Origin: Ectocarpus siliculosus
Taxonomy: Eukaryota > Sar > Phaeophyceae > Ectocarpales > Ectocarpaceae
Assembly: GCA_000310025.1 (NCBI GenBank)
Contig: FN649758.1
Coordinates: 763,716-827,715 of the forward strand
Direction of reading: 5' to 3'
DNA length: 64,000 nt
Shown piece by piece: positions 12,494 through 23,400 of the stretch. The translations under genes were made by a program, and so were the position numbers. The notes beneath the pieces are model-generated. The model made no database searches. It saw only the letters and a list, made by a program, of their open reading frames with translations, and had not been told where the DNA came from. Position 1 is the stretch's first letter. Each line of letters begins with the position of its first letter.

Positions 12494-12775
12494 GTTGCTC
12501 ACCGTGAAACAGGGCCGGCGAAACCGACCCCGGCGTGGGCGCGTCCCGAGGCCCCACGGACCTGGCGACGTCGGCGAACCAGGTACCAGCGTGTCCTGAC
12601 TCCCCTTCCGCACCTACTGTCGGCCCTGCCGTATGGCAGAGCCCAACCTGTCAGAAACCTCCCCCTCCCCCCACCGCCCCTCCCTCCGGCGCCGCGCTCC
12701 TGGTTCCCTCCTCCACCGCCCCTGCCACCGTTGACCGTCATGCTGAAGCTGCCCACACTGGGCTGACGGAGCTGC

Positions 12776-12776
<1 letters not shown>

Positions 12777-12820
<44 letters not shown>
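12777..12820. repeat. (CTG)n run, poly-Ala in the ORF1 frame
   Basis: About 14 consecutive CTG triplets on the plus strand, encoding poly-Ala in the minus-strand ORF1 frame. A second, interrupted CTG-rich stretch at 12930-12997 encodes the Gln-rich run. Confidence 0.9.
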
Positions 12821-13367
12821 GATGGTAGCGGCTGCGGCGCCGCCGCCTGCTGCGGCGGGGCCTGCGGGGGTGGCGGGACCTGCGGGGTGGGGAAGCGGCG
12901 GAGGTGGCGGGGGAATGCCGCCGGCGGGTTGTTGCTGCTGTGGCTGCTGCTGCTGTTGTGGCTGCTGCTGCAGCTGCTGCTGCTGCTGCTGCTGCTACTG
13001 CAGGATCTGTCCCTGCTGCGCCACCTGTTGGTGTAAGGCCGCCATTTGAGCTTGGTGAGCGTTCATGAACTGGGTGAGCATGGCCTGGATACCGCCGATT
13101 GGGTTCGCGCCGGCACCCTCCTCTGGTCCGTTGTTTGCAGGGGGGGCGTCGCCGCCGTTGTGCTCGGCTGCCGGCGGAGCGGCTGCAGCTGCGGCTGCGT
13201 CGGCGGCTGCGACCACGGCTGCGGCAGCGTTTACAGCGGCGGCAGCGTCTGGGGCGGCGGCGTTGGCTGCAGCGGCGTTGGCTGCGGCGCCGTCGTACGC
13301 GGGTGCGGCTTCGGCCGCGGCTGCGTCTGCTGCTATCTTTGCCTGGACCGCATTTTGCACTGATGTG

Positions 13368-13575
13368 AAAATCGATCAAGGCCCAAACTTCCACGCTCCT
13401 TCCTCTCGCTTCCTCAACTATTTGTTTGACTGCACTAGCGTTCTCTTCCCCGAGACGCGGGTGCACAAGAAGACTGAAGACTTTGCACGCAGGGGACGCT
13501 CAGCGCCCGTCCCCTGCTTTCTTTCGAATTCAACAACGCCTTCCACAAACAACGCTTTCCTTCTGAACGCTACAT
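13368..13575 (-). repeat. Split direct repeat A1 (element start)
   Basis: A 208-bp match to A2 at 7360-7567. Its outer edge CGCTACAT at 13575 is the 5' end of the element on the minus strand. Confidence 0.92.
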
Positions 13576-15480
13576 ATTTCATGGCGCCTCAAGTACGGTT
13601 CCGTAGGGAATTGCAAATCACGACCCCTCCCCGACTTTGAGTATAGCTTCAACCTCCTGCGGCGGATAAGACCGACGTCAAACCCTAGATTTTGTCTGTC
13701 TGTGTCGCCATGTGAACATCCACGAACAGCAAGCAGTTGGAGAGTCACAACAAAGAGGGTCCGCTTCGCCACCAAGAAGACAGTTCTTTTTTCGATTCTT
13801 CTGCAGCTGGATATGATGCTACCATGTATCGGGTACTGCTGTGGTTAAGCTTGAGGGATTGGGTCTACGGCAGCATAATATTCTGTGCGAGGAGTTAACG
13901 CCTTCCTCGCGTAACGATGCGCATCTCCCACGGCAAGCAGAATGAAGTACGTCATCATGACGTTTTTTCTTGTGACTAAGGGCTATTGTTATCGACCAAT
14001 AAAACACGAAAAAAAAAACCAAACCGTGTTTTCTTGAACATATATGGAGGCGTTTTTCCCCGAAAGCATGCAAAGAAGGAGTCGGGTTTTTTTGGGGCTT
14101 GCTCTATTTACGTTTTCGTGTTTTTGACAGAAACATCGGACAAGCGCACCGCGGGCGCTGTAACATCACTGAGAACGCTAGAAAGACCTGCCAGACTCAC
14201 GTCCAGGTCTGTCTGTTGTGGAGATGGACAAGCGGCAGAAGCGGCGTTCAGTCCGTTCTTGGTCCAAAACTAGACATTGCGTGGTGCTCTCGTCTTCAAC
14301 TGCTGCTGTTGGTGCTGGGGAATTTTTTTCGATCACACATAGCAAACACGGAAACAGTAGAACGAGTACAGCAGCACCACCAAGACCTCCAAAGCGCTGA
14401 TTCCTTCGGTTCGGCTGTCTATATGATACCATCTCCCGGCGCCGTGCTGCTTCGTGGGTATTGGGTGCTTGGGTGCTGCTCAATAAGGTGTGTGAGAGAC
14501 GTGTGCCACCTCACCAAAATGCCGTTGGAAAAATTGCGGCGAGATGATCTGTTTTTGGTCGGACACATCAACATCAATCCACGGCGCCACGCAGCAGTAG
14601 AGCAACAGGGCCTCCAACACGCTAAATTCTTTCGGATTGGCCATCTATATGATGCTGGCCGTCAGCGCGGCTGCCGCCCTATGATTGTTGAGCTCGTCTA
14701 CCTTTGGGTAGGTGGTGGTCAAAGATGGGAGTCGCAACCGTGAAAAATGAGCTGGCAAACTGAAGAAATCGCAAGCAACACCCACCAGGTTGCGACACTC
14801 TGCCGTGCGCCTGTTGTTGCTGAAAACTGAAAACAGCAGGCCGGACGGACGGGATCTTTCTAAGTCTGTTGTCCTCTGTGCCGGGTGCTGCTTATTGCGC
14901 TTTTATCGCTGCTCTATGGTGAGCAATACCATGTCAACCTGTTGTGTGCCGAGCAAAGCGTGTGTGTATTCAGGGAAGGAAACGTACTTTTTGCGATGAC
15001 ATCACGAAAAGAACAAGCAAAAAAAGTCGGGTTTTCTTTTAACCGTTCCGTTTAAAAAAGAACGATTTCGACGTTGCGTTAATAATAACCCTAAAAGTTC
15101 AAGTTCGCCCGGGCGTTATTGTTCTTACCGGAGAGAGAGACGAAACTTCTACTACAGTACGTACCAGTCCGTGTACCCGGGTACTGCATGTTGTGAGGTA
15201 GTGGGTGCTGCCCCTGCTCTTTGCTGCGGTACATGGAAAGCTTCCGGTGGGTCAGAGCGGCAAGGGGGCCTTGTTTCTTCACTTTTTCTTAGCTCTGCTC
15301 TCCTCTACTTTGTTTCCTGTCGCTGGCGGTCTCTCTTTTTTTATCGCCCTTCGTTCTTGCTTGCAAGAAACTGTGAGGATGTAAACTGGCTGAGTCTGGC
15401 TGTTTCTTGGGGTCCCCCGCCCACCCACGACCCACCTGTCGGTTTGATTCGTGGTCTCCAATAATATTTCAGCAGTAGCT
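13576..15480. repeat. Diverged repeat flanking the Ngaro-like element, right copy
   Basis: Contains segments similar to 6018-6115 and 6780-6995 on the left side, in the same order. It also has an internal diverged duplication around 14380-14430 and 14620-14655 (GATTCCTTCGG / AATTCTTTCGG ... TCTATATGAT). No gene recognised; frames are short. Confidence 0.45.
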
Positions 15481-18448
15481 AGTTGTCTACAGGACAGCGC
15501 TACTACTGCTGCGTCCGTCCATGGGTGGGTGCAACAGAAGAGCCCCGGCGACTGGTGGCCTTCTGACCTGATCGCAGAGAGAGGTTCCTGTCACTACCAC
15601 AATACGACTCTTATTAAATGTCCATGACCGGGAACGCGTACTACGCCTCTCCTTTTATTTTTTATTTTTCTTAATTAATCTTCTTTTTTCTTTTTTCCCT
15701 CTCTCCCGTCCGTTTCTTTCGTTTCGGAGAGGAAACCTACTGTGAAAAGCGCATTCATACTGTAGTCCCGGATTCTTTCCCAGCGTGCGGAGAGCGCGTT
15801 CTGGTGTGTTCTCCTTTTCATTCGGGTGTGACGTGCGTACTACATGTATGTATGTAAACGAAAGAAACAGATCAACGAGATGATTGGCGGCATTCTTGAA
15901 AGCATGGAGTCCCTCGGCACCAAAAAGTGCATGCGCATGGATGGGCGTAGTGAGAAGTCCCGGTCGAAGACTGACGGGTTTTTCGGGTGCGCGCGAGGTC
16001 GCCTCTATTATTCTTTTGCTTTTTTTCTTTGTTGTCCAGTCTATGGCTGGCTGCTACCTCGCATAGCGTATTGAAGCGAGCGGGGGGTCCTAGACTAATC
16101 TTTCGTTGACTCGCGAACCATCAATTGTATTTTCGTTCAACTTTTTTGGGTAAAGATAGCCTGTGACCATGGCGGGGATCGACCGCGTCAAGTGTCAAAC
16201 TATATGATACATAGTAGTACGGACAGACGAAGAAGGTACTGGGTAGACAGCAGAACGAACGGGATTGATTGTAATTGATTGTGAAGACAACAACAACGGA
16301 ACTGCTGGGTTCGTCCATGTATAGTTTTTGCAGCACTTGTGAAGCATTTATTTTTAGCGTATAAAACGACTTCTTCATGGATGGAGGTGTCAATATCAAC
16401 TACTAAATAAATACAAAAACTTACTGGAGTATGGAGGGTGCTCCTTGTTCTTATTATGCATGGCATGTACCGGCAAGGTGACATAATATATCGCATCATC
16501 GATATTCACAGCTAATAATGTTAGTCCACGACGACGAGGATGTCAAACGATAGGTTTGTTTCGGAAAGCTATCGGCGCCAACGCCGCCCGGCCACGCCAC
16601 GCTTTCTGCTGTGGAGTAATAATCGAGCTTTGAAAATTACAAAAAAACGTTCAGAGGGTGTGGCATCTTTATGTCATCTACTCTGTGTACAGAACTCTTT
16701 GTCGTGCTCGGTGGGCGAGCGTGTTGCGGTGTGCACCCTCGACTTCATTAACCGCTAAAAAACTGGAAAGCTTCAGACAGACAGGCAACGCGACGATACT
16801 CGTCGAGTTGCTATCACAATAAATACCGTAGACGAACATGAGATACCGCACGGTTCAGGACTGTGCTGTTTTTTTAGTACGCGATTAAAGTATTAATCGT
16901 CTTTTCGCTCAGGTTTGGGCGCGCTAAGCTTGTTTGGCGCACGGCACAAACGCCAATAACAATATTCTTTTGTTCACACCCCGCCTTCATCAACCCCCGT
17001 CTGGGAGTATTCTGTAGTCTATGTTTATCACGCGTGTTATACCTTTCAACGTTTACAAATGTTTTCACACGGACGGGTGGGTGTGGTATTTATTTTGTTG
17101 TATCTTATACGGAACACGTGACATGGCCTCGTCACAGCAATTAATTTGAGAATTGGCAAAAGGCGGATCTTTTCGGGGTGTTCTTCCACTGCTCTGTGCT
17201 GCAACGTACATGTCTGCATTTCCACTCTTCCGCGGATATCTTGCATTTGAGGTCGGAGATCCAACTCTCTAATCCTCAAAATAAATCGGGATTTTATTCC
17301 TGGGGTTCTTGGTTCCTCCTATCTATCCATGAGCTTGGCAGGCCGTTAAATTTATTTTAGTCAATCTCTTCCCCGGGCTCACCAACCAGGTACCATGTAC
17401 TACTGTACTCAACAAGTTCTCATGTTTGACAAGTTGAGAATGAAGTTTTTCATTCAGCACGGCCGCGATCTATCTGTGCTTGTTTGCTACCGAGAAATTG
17501 GTGACAGGCGAAAAAGATAGATAGGTATCACGCCTCGTCACGCAGCAAATATGAATATTAACAGATGCTCCGAGCATCCTATATCCTGCATGCAGGGCAA
17601 GCAGAAGTTCCAAGCAACCATGATGCCTACGATTCACCATGCTTGGTGCCCAGCAGAGGGCAGCCATTCGATTGTTCTCAACAATTTGGTGGACAGATTG
17701 CGATGACACGGAAGGCGCACGCGTCGACCGAATACATCCATCCGCTCTCTCGTTGTTCCCGCGTAGCTTGCACCTGGTTTGCCTTGGCTCCCGGAAGGTT
17801 TCTCTCCCCACATCGGAGACAAAAATCTTTACCGTTGTTGTGTAGTGAGGGGCATGCTGAGTATCTCTTTTCTCGCCCTCCGTGGGATCCCACGTACTCC
17901 CAGCAACGAAGAGCAGGAGCATGAGGAGCAGGAAGAGGAGGACGTGAAACGGTCCAAATGGTCTATCCGAGTTCAACAAGGAGCACAACGGGAGCAAACT
18001 CGCTCCATCAACCTTGCCGAGATGCGACAAGAGCTGGTTAGTTTCTCCTGCTGCTGCATGTCAACCTACTGCTTATAAGTAACACACTGCTGTATGTAAT
18101 CGCTGCTGTTACGTACGTGCATGAATATATGATACGTACATACATGGTGTATCCGCACAAAAATGGTCCGGCCTTGTGTGACATGAGACCCCGGGTAGAC
18201 GTCACAACTACATTGCTGCTGCTTTCCTTGCGGTGACGGCTGTGGAAGATTGCAACAGTAGGCTCCCCGTGCTCTGCGCGCTTCCAAACAGGCGTACGCG
18301 ATGAGTACGCGATGGCCGCGAAAGCGTTTGTTTGTTTCTCCTGAAGGAGATGCCACAGCAGGACTCCAGACTATGTAGACTTCTCGCTTGACCGGTCTAG
18401 ACTGCTGTAAGCTGCGGCCCCAACCACGTTCATCTCTCCTGATCGATA
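15481..18448. other. Gene-poor stretch with uncertain exon-like frames
   Basis: No recognisable gene. A frame at about 17900-18034 encodes an acidic, charged peptide (EEQEHEEQEEED, then KRSKWSIRVQQG) ending at a GTTAGT donor-like site. A frame near 15844-15975 encodes KKQINEMIGGILESMESLG. Neither has a family match I can name. They could be exons of one plus-strand gene, but I cannot join them in phase. Confidence 0.3.
16098..16320. repeat. Short interspersed repeat, copy 1
   Basis: Shares ordered blocks with 18961-19131: GGGTAA..TA..CCTGTGACCA, ATCGACCGCGTC, GAAGGTACTGGGTAGA and TGAAGACAACAACAA. On the opposite strand it has a tRNA B-box-like GCGGTCGATCCCCG. Further copies lie at 18449-18603 (inverted), 18961-19131 and, more diverged, 25805-25945. 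Confidence 0.6.
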
Positions 18449-18450
18449 GT

Positions 18451-18493
<43 letters not shown>
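18449..18493. repeat. (GTT)n microsatellite
   Basis: About 15 consecutive GTT units at the outer edge of the left inverted arm. The right arm ends in the related, interrupted (AAC)n. Confidence 0.9.
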
Positions 18494-18603
18494 CTTCACA
18501 TAAAAAACCGTTCCGATCTCTCTCTACCCAGTACCTTTATACTTCGTATGTCCGTACTGATCCAACACTCGACGCGGTCGATTCCCGTGGTTTACTGGCC
18601 CCG

Positions 18604-18755
18604 GAACAACAGCAAGATGCTCCCGGAGAAGCTGAATACGTTCGTCACGAAGACGCCGAACTCCATCCTTTGTGGGAGGAGGAGCTTGAAGTCCACGACA
18701 AGGACGGGGGAGAACGAGTTGACATCGCGGTGTTGTTCGACGTGCAGTCAAGGTA
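18604..18755 (+). pseudogene. Possible C2-domain-like exon fragment
   Basis: One frame gives ELHPLWEEELEVHDKDGGE followed by VDIAVLFDVQS and then a good donor, AAG|GTATGA. This resembles the strand order of C2 domains (NPxWxExxEFxV ... LxVxVxD). A preceding VTKTP in a second frame would fit too, which would imply a frameshift. Not certain. It lies between the two inverted repeat arms. Confidence 0.3.
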
Positions 18756-19131
18756 TGACACGGGTAAATATACAGACTCCCACGTGACTACAAATTCTTC
18801 ACGCAGGACAGCTGACCGTGACTTACTGTAAAATTGCGCATCCGTCCATCCACGCATGTAGTGACTGCTAGTAGTCTCAGTTGATACCCTGCATAGCGCG
18901 CAGAGGGAGTGGAGGATTCCAGAATATCTGTCGTTGATTTCTATTGACTTGCGGACCCCTCGGGGCCAGTTTATTTGAGTGTACCTTTTTAGGGTAAGTT
19001 AACCTGTGACCACGGGAATCGACCGCGTCGAGTGAGTGTTGGATCAGTACGGCCATACGAAGGTACTGGGTAGAGAGAGATCGGAACGGTTTTTAATGTG
19101 AAGACAACAACAAAAACAACAACAATAACAG

Positions 19132-20127
19132 GTAGTAAGTGTTTGATGTGGGGGTGATCTCGAGCAGTGGTATACAAGACATGTGGCATATTCTAGAAGT
19201 ACAACGCAGGCCCGTAGTTGAGGCACTGGCCCGTATTGTAGTGCTGCCTCGTCAATAATCGAGGACGAGCTTGCATTTCTGAGTTTTCCAAAGTCTTAAG
19301 TAACTCCAGTACAAACCTTCCGCTGCCCCCCCCCTGACGTCCAATGTTTTGTTATAATTTGAGATTGTTGGCTTTGTAACACATACATACAGACAAGCGG
19401 TCCGCGCAGATAAAGCGGTTCGTGATTTGCCAAAACCACCCATTTTTCTCGGGATGCGTCGCCTCATTGTCTTGTCTGGTTCAACGTACATATATATGCA
19501 TATATGCATACCATATTTTCATCGTACCGCCACGCTATTGACGGTTGAGGGCTCGGGCTGCACCTCAGTTTCTTTTTTTCGTTGTTTTCCCGTATTTCCC
19601 GTATTTCCCTGCCGGGTCTCTTCCCGCCTGCACGCAGGGGCTAGATCCAAATTTACTACTGTAGATTCATACCACCTACATGAGGTTACCTGAGATCACC
19701 ACCTCCGTGCGATGCAATTTTTTTGAGTGAACAAGTTAATTAAGTCGTCACACGGGTGGGTGTGGTTTTGTGCATTTGTGCATTGCATGCATGTCGGGCG
19801 TGGTGTCCTTCTAGCGTCCTCCCGTGTGAAAAAACACGTTGCTTTACAGATAGATCCCACATGTGTGACAGCAATGGGGTGTGATACGATCACCCGTGTG
19901 ATGACGAAGCGCGCTCATAGGACCCAACCTACAGGAGGTTATGATCCTGACGGGGCGTGATACTGTCCCCCGTGCGATGAAGTGCACTCAATACCGGATC
20001 CTTTTTTTCTAAAGGCAGGGGATGTGACAACCGGGGAGTTTGAAAATAGTGGGGGAAGGATAACGTCCCCCTGTGTGAAGAGGTACATATATATGCATAC
20101 GCTCAAAGGAAGAACCCACACACAGAT
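19132..20127. other. Non-coding stretch with degenerate short repeats
   Basis: No gene seen. It contains AT-rich ATATGCATATATGCAT near 19490-19510. Loosely repeated motifs (GTGATACGATCACCCGTGTGATGA and similar) occur between 19740 and 20100, spaced irregularly. Confidence 0.4.
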
Positions 20128-20142
20128 AGGCGGGGGGGGGGG

Positions 20143-20240
20143 TGTACTCATAGTCGTGCATGCCGTAGTCGTTTGACCATTGACCTCGCATCCCTACAAA
20201 GCCGGGACGGAGCACGCCGGGTTCTCACCGGACCAGGCTC
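20143..20240 (-). mobile_element. R600 retroposon, 5'-truncated 98-bp copy
   Basis: Matches the last ~98 bp of the R600 family (full copies at 50347-50933 and 59634-60222), reading TGTACTCATAGTCGTGCATG onward on the plus strand. It is flanked by a direct repeat TAGGCGGGGGGGG at about 20128-20142 and 20241-20253. An intact 3' end, a truncated 5' end and a target duplication are the hallmarks of target-primed retroposition. Confidence 0.85.
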
Positions 20241-20253
20241 TAGGCGGGGGGGG

Positions 20254-21040
20254 TGCAACAAAAGAAGATACATGAGAGGTACACGCCGGTTCATCGCGTG
20301 CTTTGACTTCGTACGCATATTGCAATAATACGCTTTAGAATGCCTCGCATTCACAATGCACACAACGTGTAACCGGCACTTCACACCTGGTTGTGCCAGT
20401 ATTACGAGTGAAATATTGACAGTCATGAACGATGAAAAGACGCACACTCACAGCTATCATTCGAGCTGGAATTATGTACAGTACGTACAATAGTACGGAA
20501 ATTACCACCTTGTTTGGTGTGGCGTTTAACGTCAACGACCATGGGACATTATTTTCCGCTCCGGTTGGCGGTACCGGCATATCGGCATTTTTTTATTTTG
20601 CTGCCACCTCCGAACCGCCGAAAAGCGCAAGAATACCACCCACCTCGATTGCATTGCCCCCGTAAGGCGTTACCTCCAACATAGTACCGCGGCGTTTTCG
20701 TGTTACTACCTCCGCCGAACTCGCAATTGCGCCAACCGCCGAAAACCTGCGTGCCGTAGGGCAAAATCCCGCTGAAAATGTGTGTTCGCCTAAAAAAAAC
20801 GGTGCCGAGTGAACCCATGAAAATATGAGAAAACGACGTTGCGGAGCGTGGAGCCGACGGTGGAGTTTGACCCATAGCAGTCTGAGCCCCGGGCTTCTCC
20901 GCAGGGTCGTTAACGGCCCCTCCACGGTACTATCGGCGTTCATGTCTATGGCGCGCAGGTTGCTTGCGATTGGGTGCTTGCCGGGAATCCAAATCGGGGA
21001 ATCGGGGAACGTCGGGCAGATGATACGGATATATCACGCC
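20254..21040. other. Non-coding stretch with CCGCCGAA-type motifs
   Basis: No gene recognised. Between 20540 and 20830 several degenerate ACCGCCGAAAA / GGCGGTACCGG motifs recur. A similar set occurs at 60840-60990, so a diverged repeat is likely. Confidence 0.35.
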
Positions 21041-21043
21041 TAC

Positions 21044-21240
21044 ACTTGAGAACTTGGCAGTTAAGAAGTTCATGCTCAACATTGTATCCAACATGAGAAC
21101 TTGAGTACCCCGTATGAACCTCTACATAAAATATAGATAGCTGCCATTTGTAGCTCACAAGAAGGATTTCGGCCTCGGCCAACATAATAGGTTCTTAAGT
21201 GCGGACTCTATCTGTATGTAAAATAGGTACTTCATGAATT
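21044..21240. repeat. Dispersed repeat shared with intron 1 of the hydrolase gene
   Basis: GAACTTGGCAGTTA, TTCATGCTCAACATTGT and TATCCAA recur in order at 47065-47130, followed by weaker similarity (TAGCTCACAAG / TAGCCCACAAG) to about 47260. Diverged and non-coding. Confidence 0.5.
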
Positions 21241-23400
21241 TCAACCTACACAACAGAAACAATGCGATGTTCCCTATCTACACAGCAGGTACGCAAGTTT
21301 TCACTCTCACGAAGGTGAGGAAATGCATGCTGAGAACGCGTTTGACACGAACGTTTCACCCAGCACGTCATCAACGGCAGCAGAGTAAATTCCTGCCAAA
21401 TTTGTGGCGTTTAAGAACGCAGTGAGATGACTGTTGCGGCGAAATTTCGGTTGGTGGCTGACAGACGCGAGCTGTCCTTTTCCGGACATGTAGATGATCT
21501 CAACCAACCTATTTGCCTACCTCCGTTCCGATTTTCTTTTTCATCAGGACGACCGGGCAGCACGAGACATTTACCCAGTCAACCACGACGATCAACATGT
21601 CAACCTTCCGACACGAACCCGACCAAAGGCGAGAAAATACACGTACATTGGTCCGATGCAGCAAGAGGAGGCGTCGCCACGCGAGGCTCCCGCTGGCGTT
21701 GTCACGTGTTGCCCCTCCCACGACCGTAGCCCTCTTCTCGCCAGCATGGTAGACGTCCACGAAAAACTCCGCGCCCCATCGCTCTCTCTCCCTCGTTCTC
21801 CAGGACTACGCTCTGGGTGCCATTAAGCCCGGTCGCTTCGCCCGTTGATGGCCACTTCGGAGCCATCAAGATAGCCGTGACCTACCACGCGGAAGACTAC
21901 TGCGTGGCGGAAGGGTGAGGTTGGGTGAAGGGTGCTCGGATGGCCGTTGGTGTTATTTTTGCTGTCGCCGTCGTCGTCTTGTCTTCAGGAAAAAAATATT
22001 TTCTAGTCCTAGGTTTATGCAGTACCTTCTCTCCCGTGTGGAAGCGGAACGAACCGAATCTCCCTCGTTAACCGTTAGCCAACAAATGAGGTGAAAGTTA
22101 TAGCTGACGGTCCAAACTTCAAAGGGAGGTAAAAAGAGGTCGTTTCAATGGCAGATCCAGCGTCGGACAGAGCAGAGCAGCCGTTTGTCCGGCTCATATG
22201 GGACATTAGTCCGCGCTCAACGCCGCCTTCAACATAGGCGGCCGTGTAGTCCGTGCCTCGAAACGCTGGCGATCTCTACGAGGGCTTGTACTCGCCTGGG
22301 ACCAACCCGGTCCAACTTGTACGAGAAATTTTCCCATTCCCTGCCCTCGAAGAAAGCAGGTGCCCGAATGAGGAGCGTCGGATTGGGAGGTTTCTCATGC
22401 TACGCTTCCCGCTACCCCGAGTTTCTTTCCTTGCAGCTCATGGGCCCTGTGCCGCTCATACTTGTACCGAAGGATGTTGGTCCAATATCGAAGTTAGCAT
22501 ATGGTCAATATGCATCTTCGCAAAATGTTTCGACCATGATCACTGCTGCTGAGCTACGGCCATCACCATGTGTGTTGTGAGTCAGCTTCGATGCTCTTCA
22601 TTTGTTCCCCGTTCGGAGTATCTGCTGCCTGCCGGTTCTCTTGACGTTTGATCGTTCTCGTCCGCAATGTGCTGGTCAAGACCAACAGTCGTTGCTTCCA
22701 AGAAGATCAAACCCATTTTCCCGGAGGGCTGCACGTCAAGTCGCGGGGGGTGTTGCAAAATAGTAGCGCTTCCCTTGTTCCCTCATGGACGATGCTCCTT
22801 CCGCCCTTTTCCTTCGTCATTCGCGCGGGACAGGTACATGTTCGCCCTGTTCTGCGGCCTGGTTCCCCTGTCTTGGATCGACGCTCTCGTCCCCTCCCCT
22901 CCCTGGGAAGAATGCAAGACGGGCAAGAAGATAATCGAACGAAACAGGTCGCTCAAAGTGCGGTCTTCTGAGAACGCCGTGTCCTCTTCGGATGATGGCG
23001 ATTTCCGAGCCGGACTTTCGACATTTCAAGCGGAAGTACAACGCCGCACTGGGTGACCCAGGCGGCTTCCATCCCCTGCGAACCACGCCAGCCTGGGAAA
23101 TTACTGAGAGTACAAGTATTTTCGGGCCAGAGTCGTGGCGAACTGCTGTTTATCGGTGTGTTTGGTCGTCACTCCCCTTTGCCCTTCTTCGTCTTTTTCA
23201 TTGTGATAAATACGTTTGCGTATTCTAGGCAAACTTTTGTAGAATGCCCCTGTTCACGTTGCCGCGGACCGGTGCAAGCTCTCTCGACGGTGTCGAATGG
23301 AACTAACCTACCTCGAGATCGACGTGGTTTCGACTGTATGTCCTGCAACCGCCAGGCCAGCCCCTGATATGGTAAAGCTTCACGCAATGCCTACCACCCG
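21241..23400 (+). other. Possible unresolved exons of an unidentified gene
   Basis: Some frames look exon-like. One at about 21803-21914 ends VDGHFGAIKIAVTY...EDYCVAE before GTGAGG. A second begins after TTGCAG at 22436 with LMGPVPLILVPKDVG. A third, at 22831-23056, carries the hydrophobic YMFALFCGLVPLSWIDALV. I could not join them in consistent phase and recognise no family. They may belong to one plus-strand gene or be chance frames. Confidence 0.25.

Larger units (their letters stand above)
10763..13360 (-). pseudogene. Gag-like ORF1 region of the Ngaro-like element
   Basis: Starting at a Met just inside A1, the frame encodes an Ala-rich N-terminus (12998-13360), then a Gln-rich run, Pro/Gly-rich stretches and poly-Ala. 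It then passes into Ser/Pro/Thr-rich sequence through a 683-bp tandem duplication. It ends in a segment containing QLAEVCTQMMRDNRG (near 10900) that leads into RT. A TAG at 12995-12997 interrupts a run of CAG codons. Several further frame changes follow. This is low-complexity, ORF1-like sequence, assigned by position and composition and not by a domain match. Confidence 0.55.
7052..13575 (-). mobile_element. Ngaro-like (DIRS-order) tyrosine-recombinase retrotransposon, decayed
   Basis: The boundaries come from split direct repeats. Read on the minus strand the order is A1 (13575-13368), internal genes, B1 (7779-7568), A2 (7567-7360), a 99-bp gap, then B2 (7260-7052). The B1-A2 junction reproduces exactly the joint that the two element ends would make in a circle, as known for Ngaro and PAT elements. 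The internal region encodes a low-complexity Gag-like ORF, a reverse transcriptase with YVDD plus an RNase H-like segment, and a tyrosine recombinase. No Dam-type methyltransferase is seen, which favours Ngaro over DIRS/PAT. Every gene has frameshifts or stops, so this copy cannot act on its own. Confidence 0.9.
18449..19131. mobile_element. Inverted-repeat element with an internal coding-like insert
   Basis: The left arm (18449-18603) and right arm (18961-19131) are reverse complements over about 150 bp. Blocks include GTCTTCACAT, CCGTTCCGATCTCTCTCTACC and GCGGTCGATTCCCGTGG. The right arm has about 39 extra bases before the shared inner edge ACTGGCCCCG. The arms are copies of the interspersed repeat seen at 16.1 kb. 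The 357-bp centre holds an exon-like frame. It could be a foldback element that captured host sequence, or two repeat copies that landed in opposite orientation around an exon. Confidence 0.6.

Noticed and set aside
12738..13466. Arg/Ser-rich minus-strand frame of 242 residues
   Set aside because: It is a shifted reading of the CTG/GCC-rich Gag-like region; the Ala/Gln frame is the one that starts just inside repeat A1.
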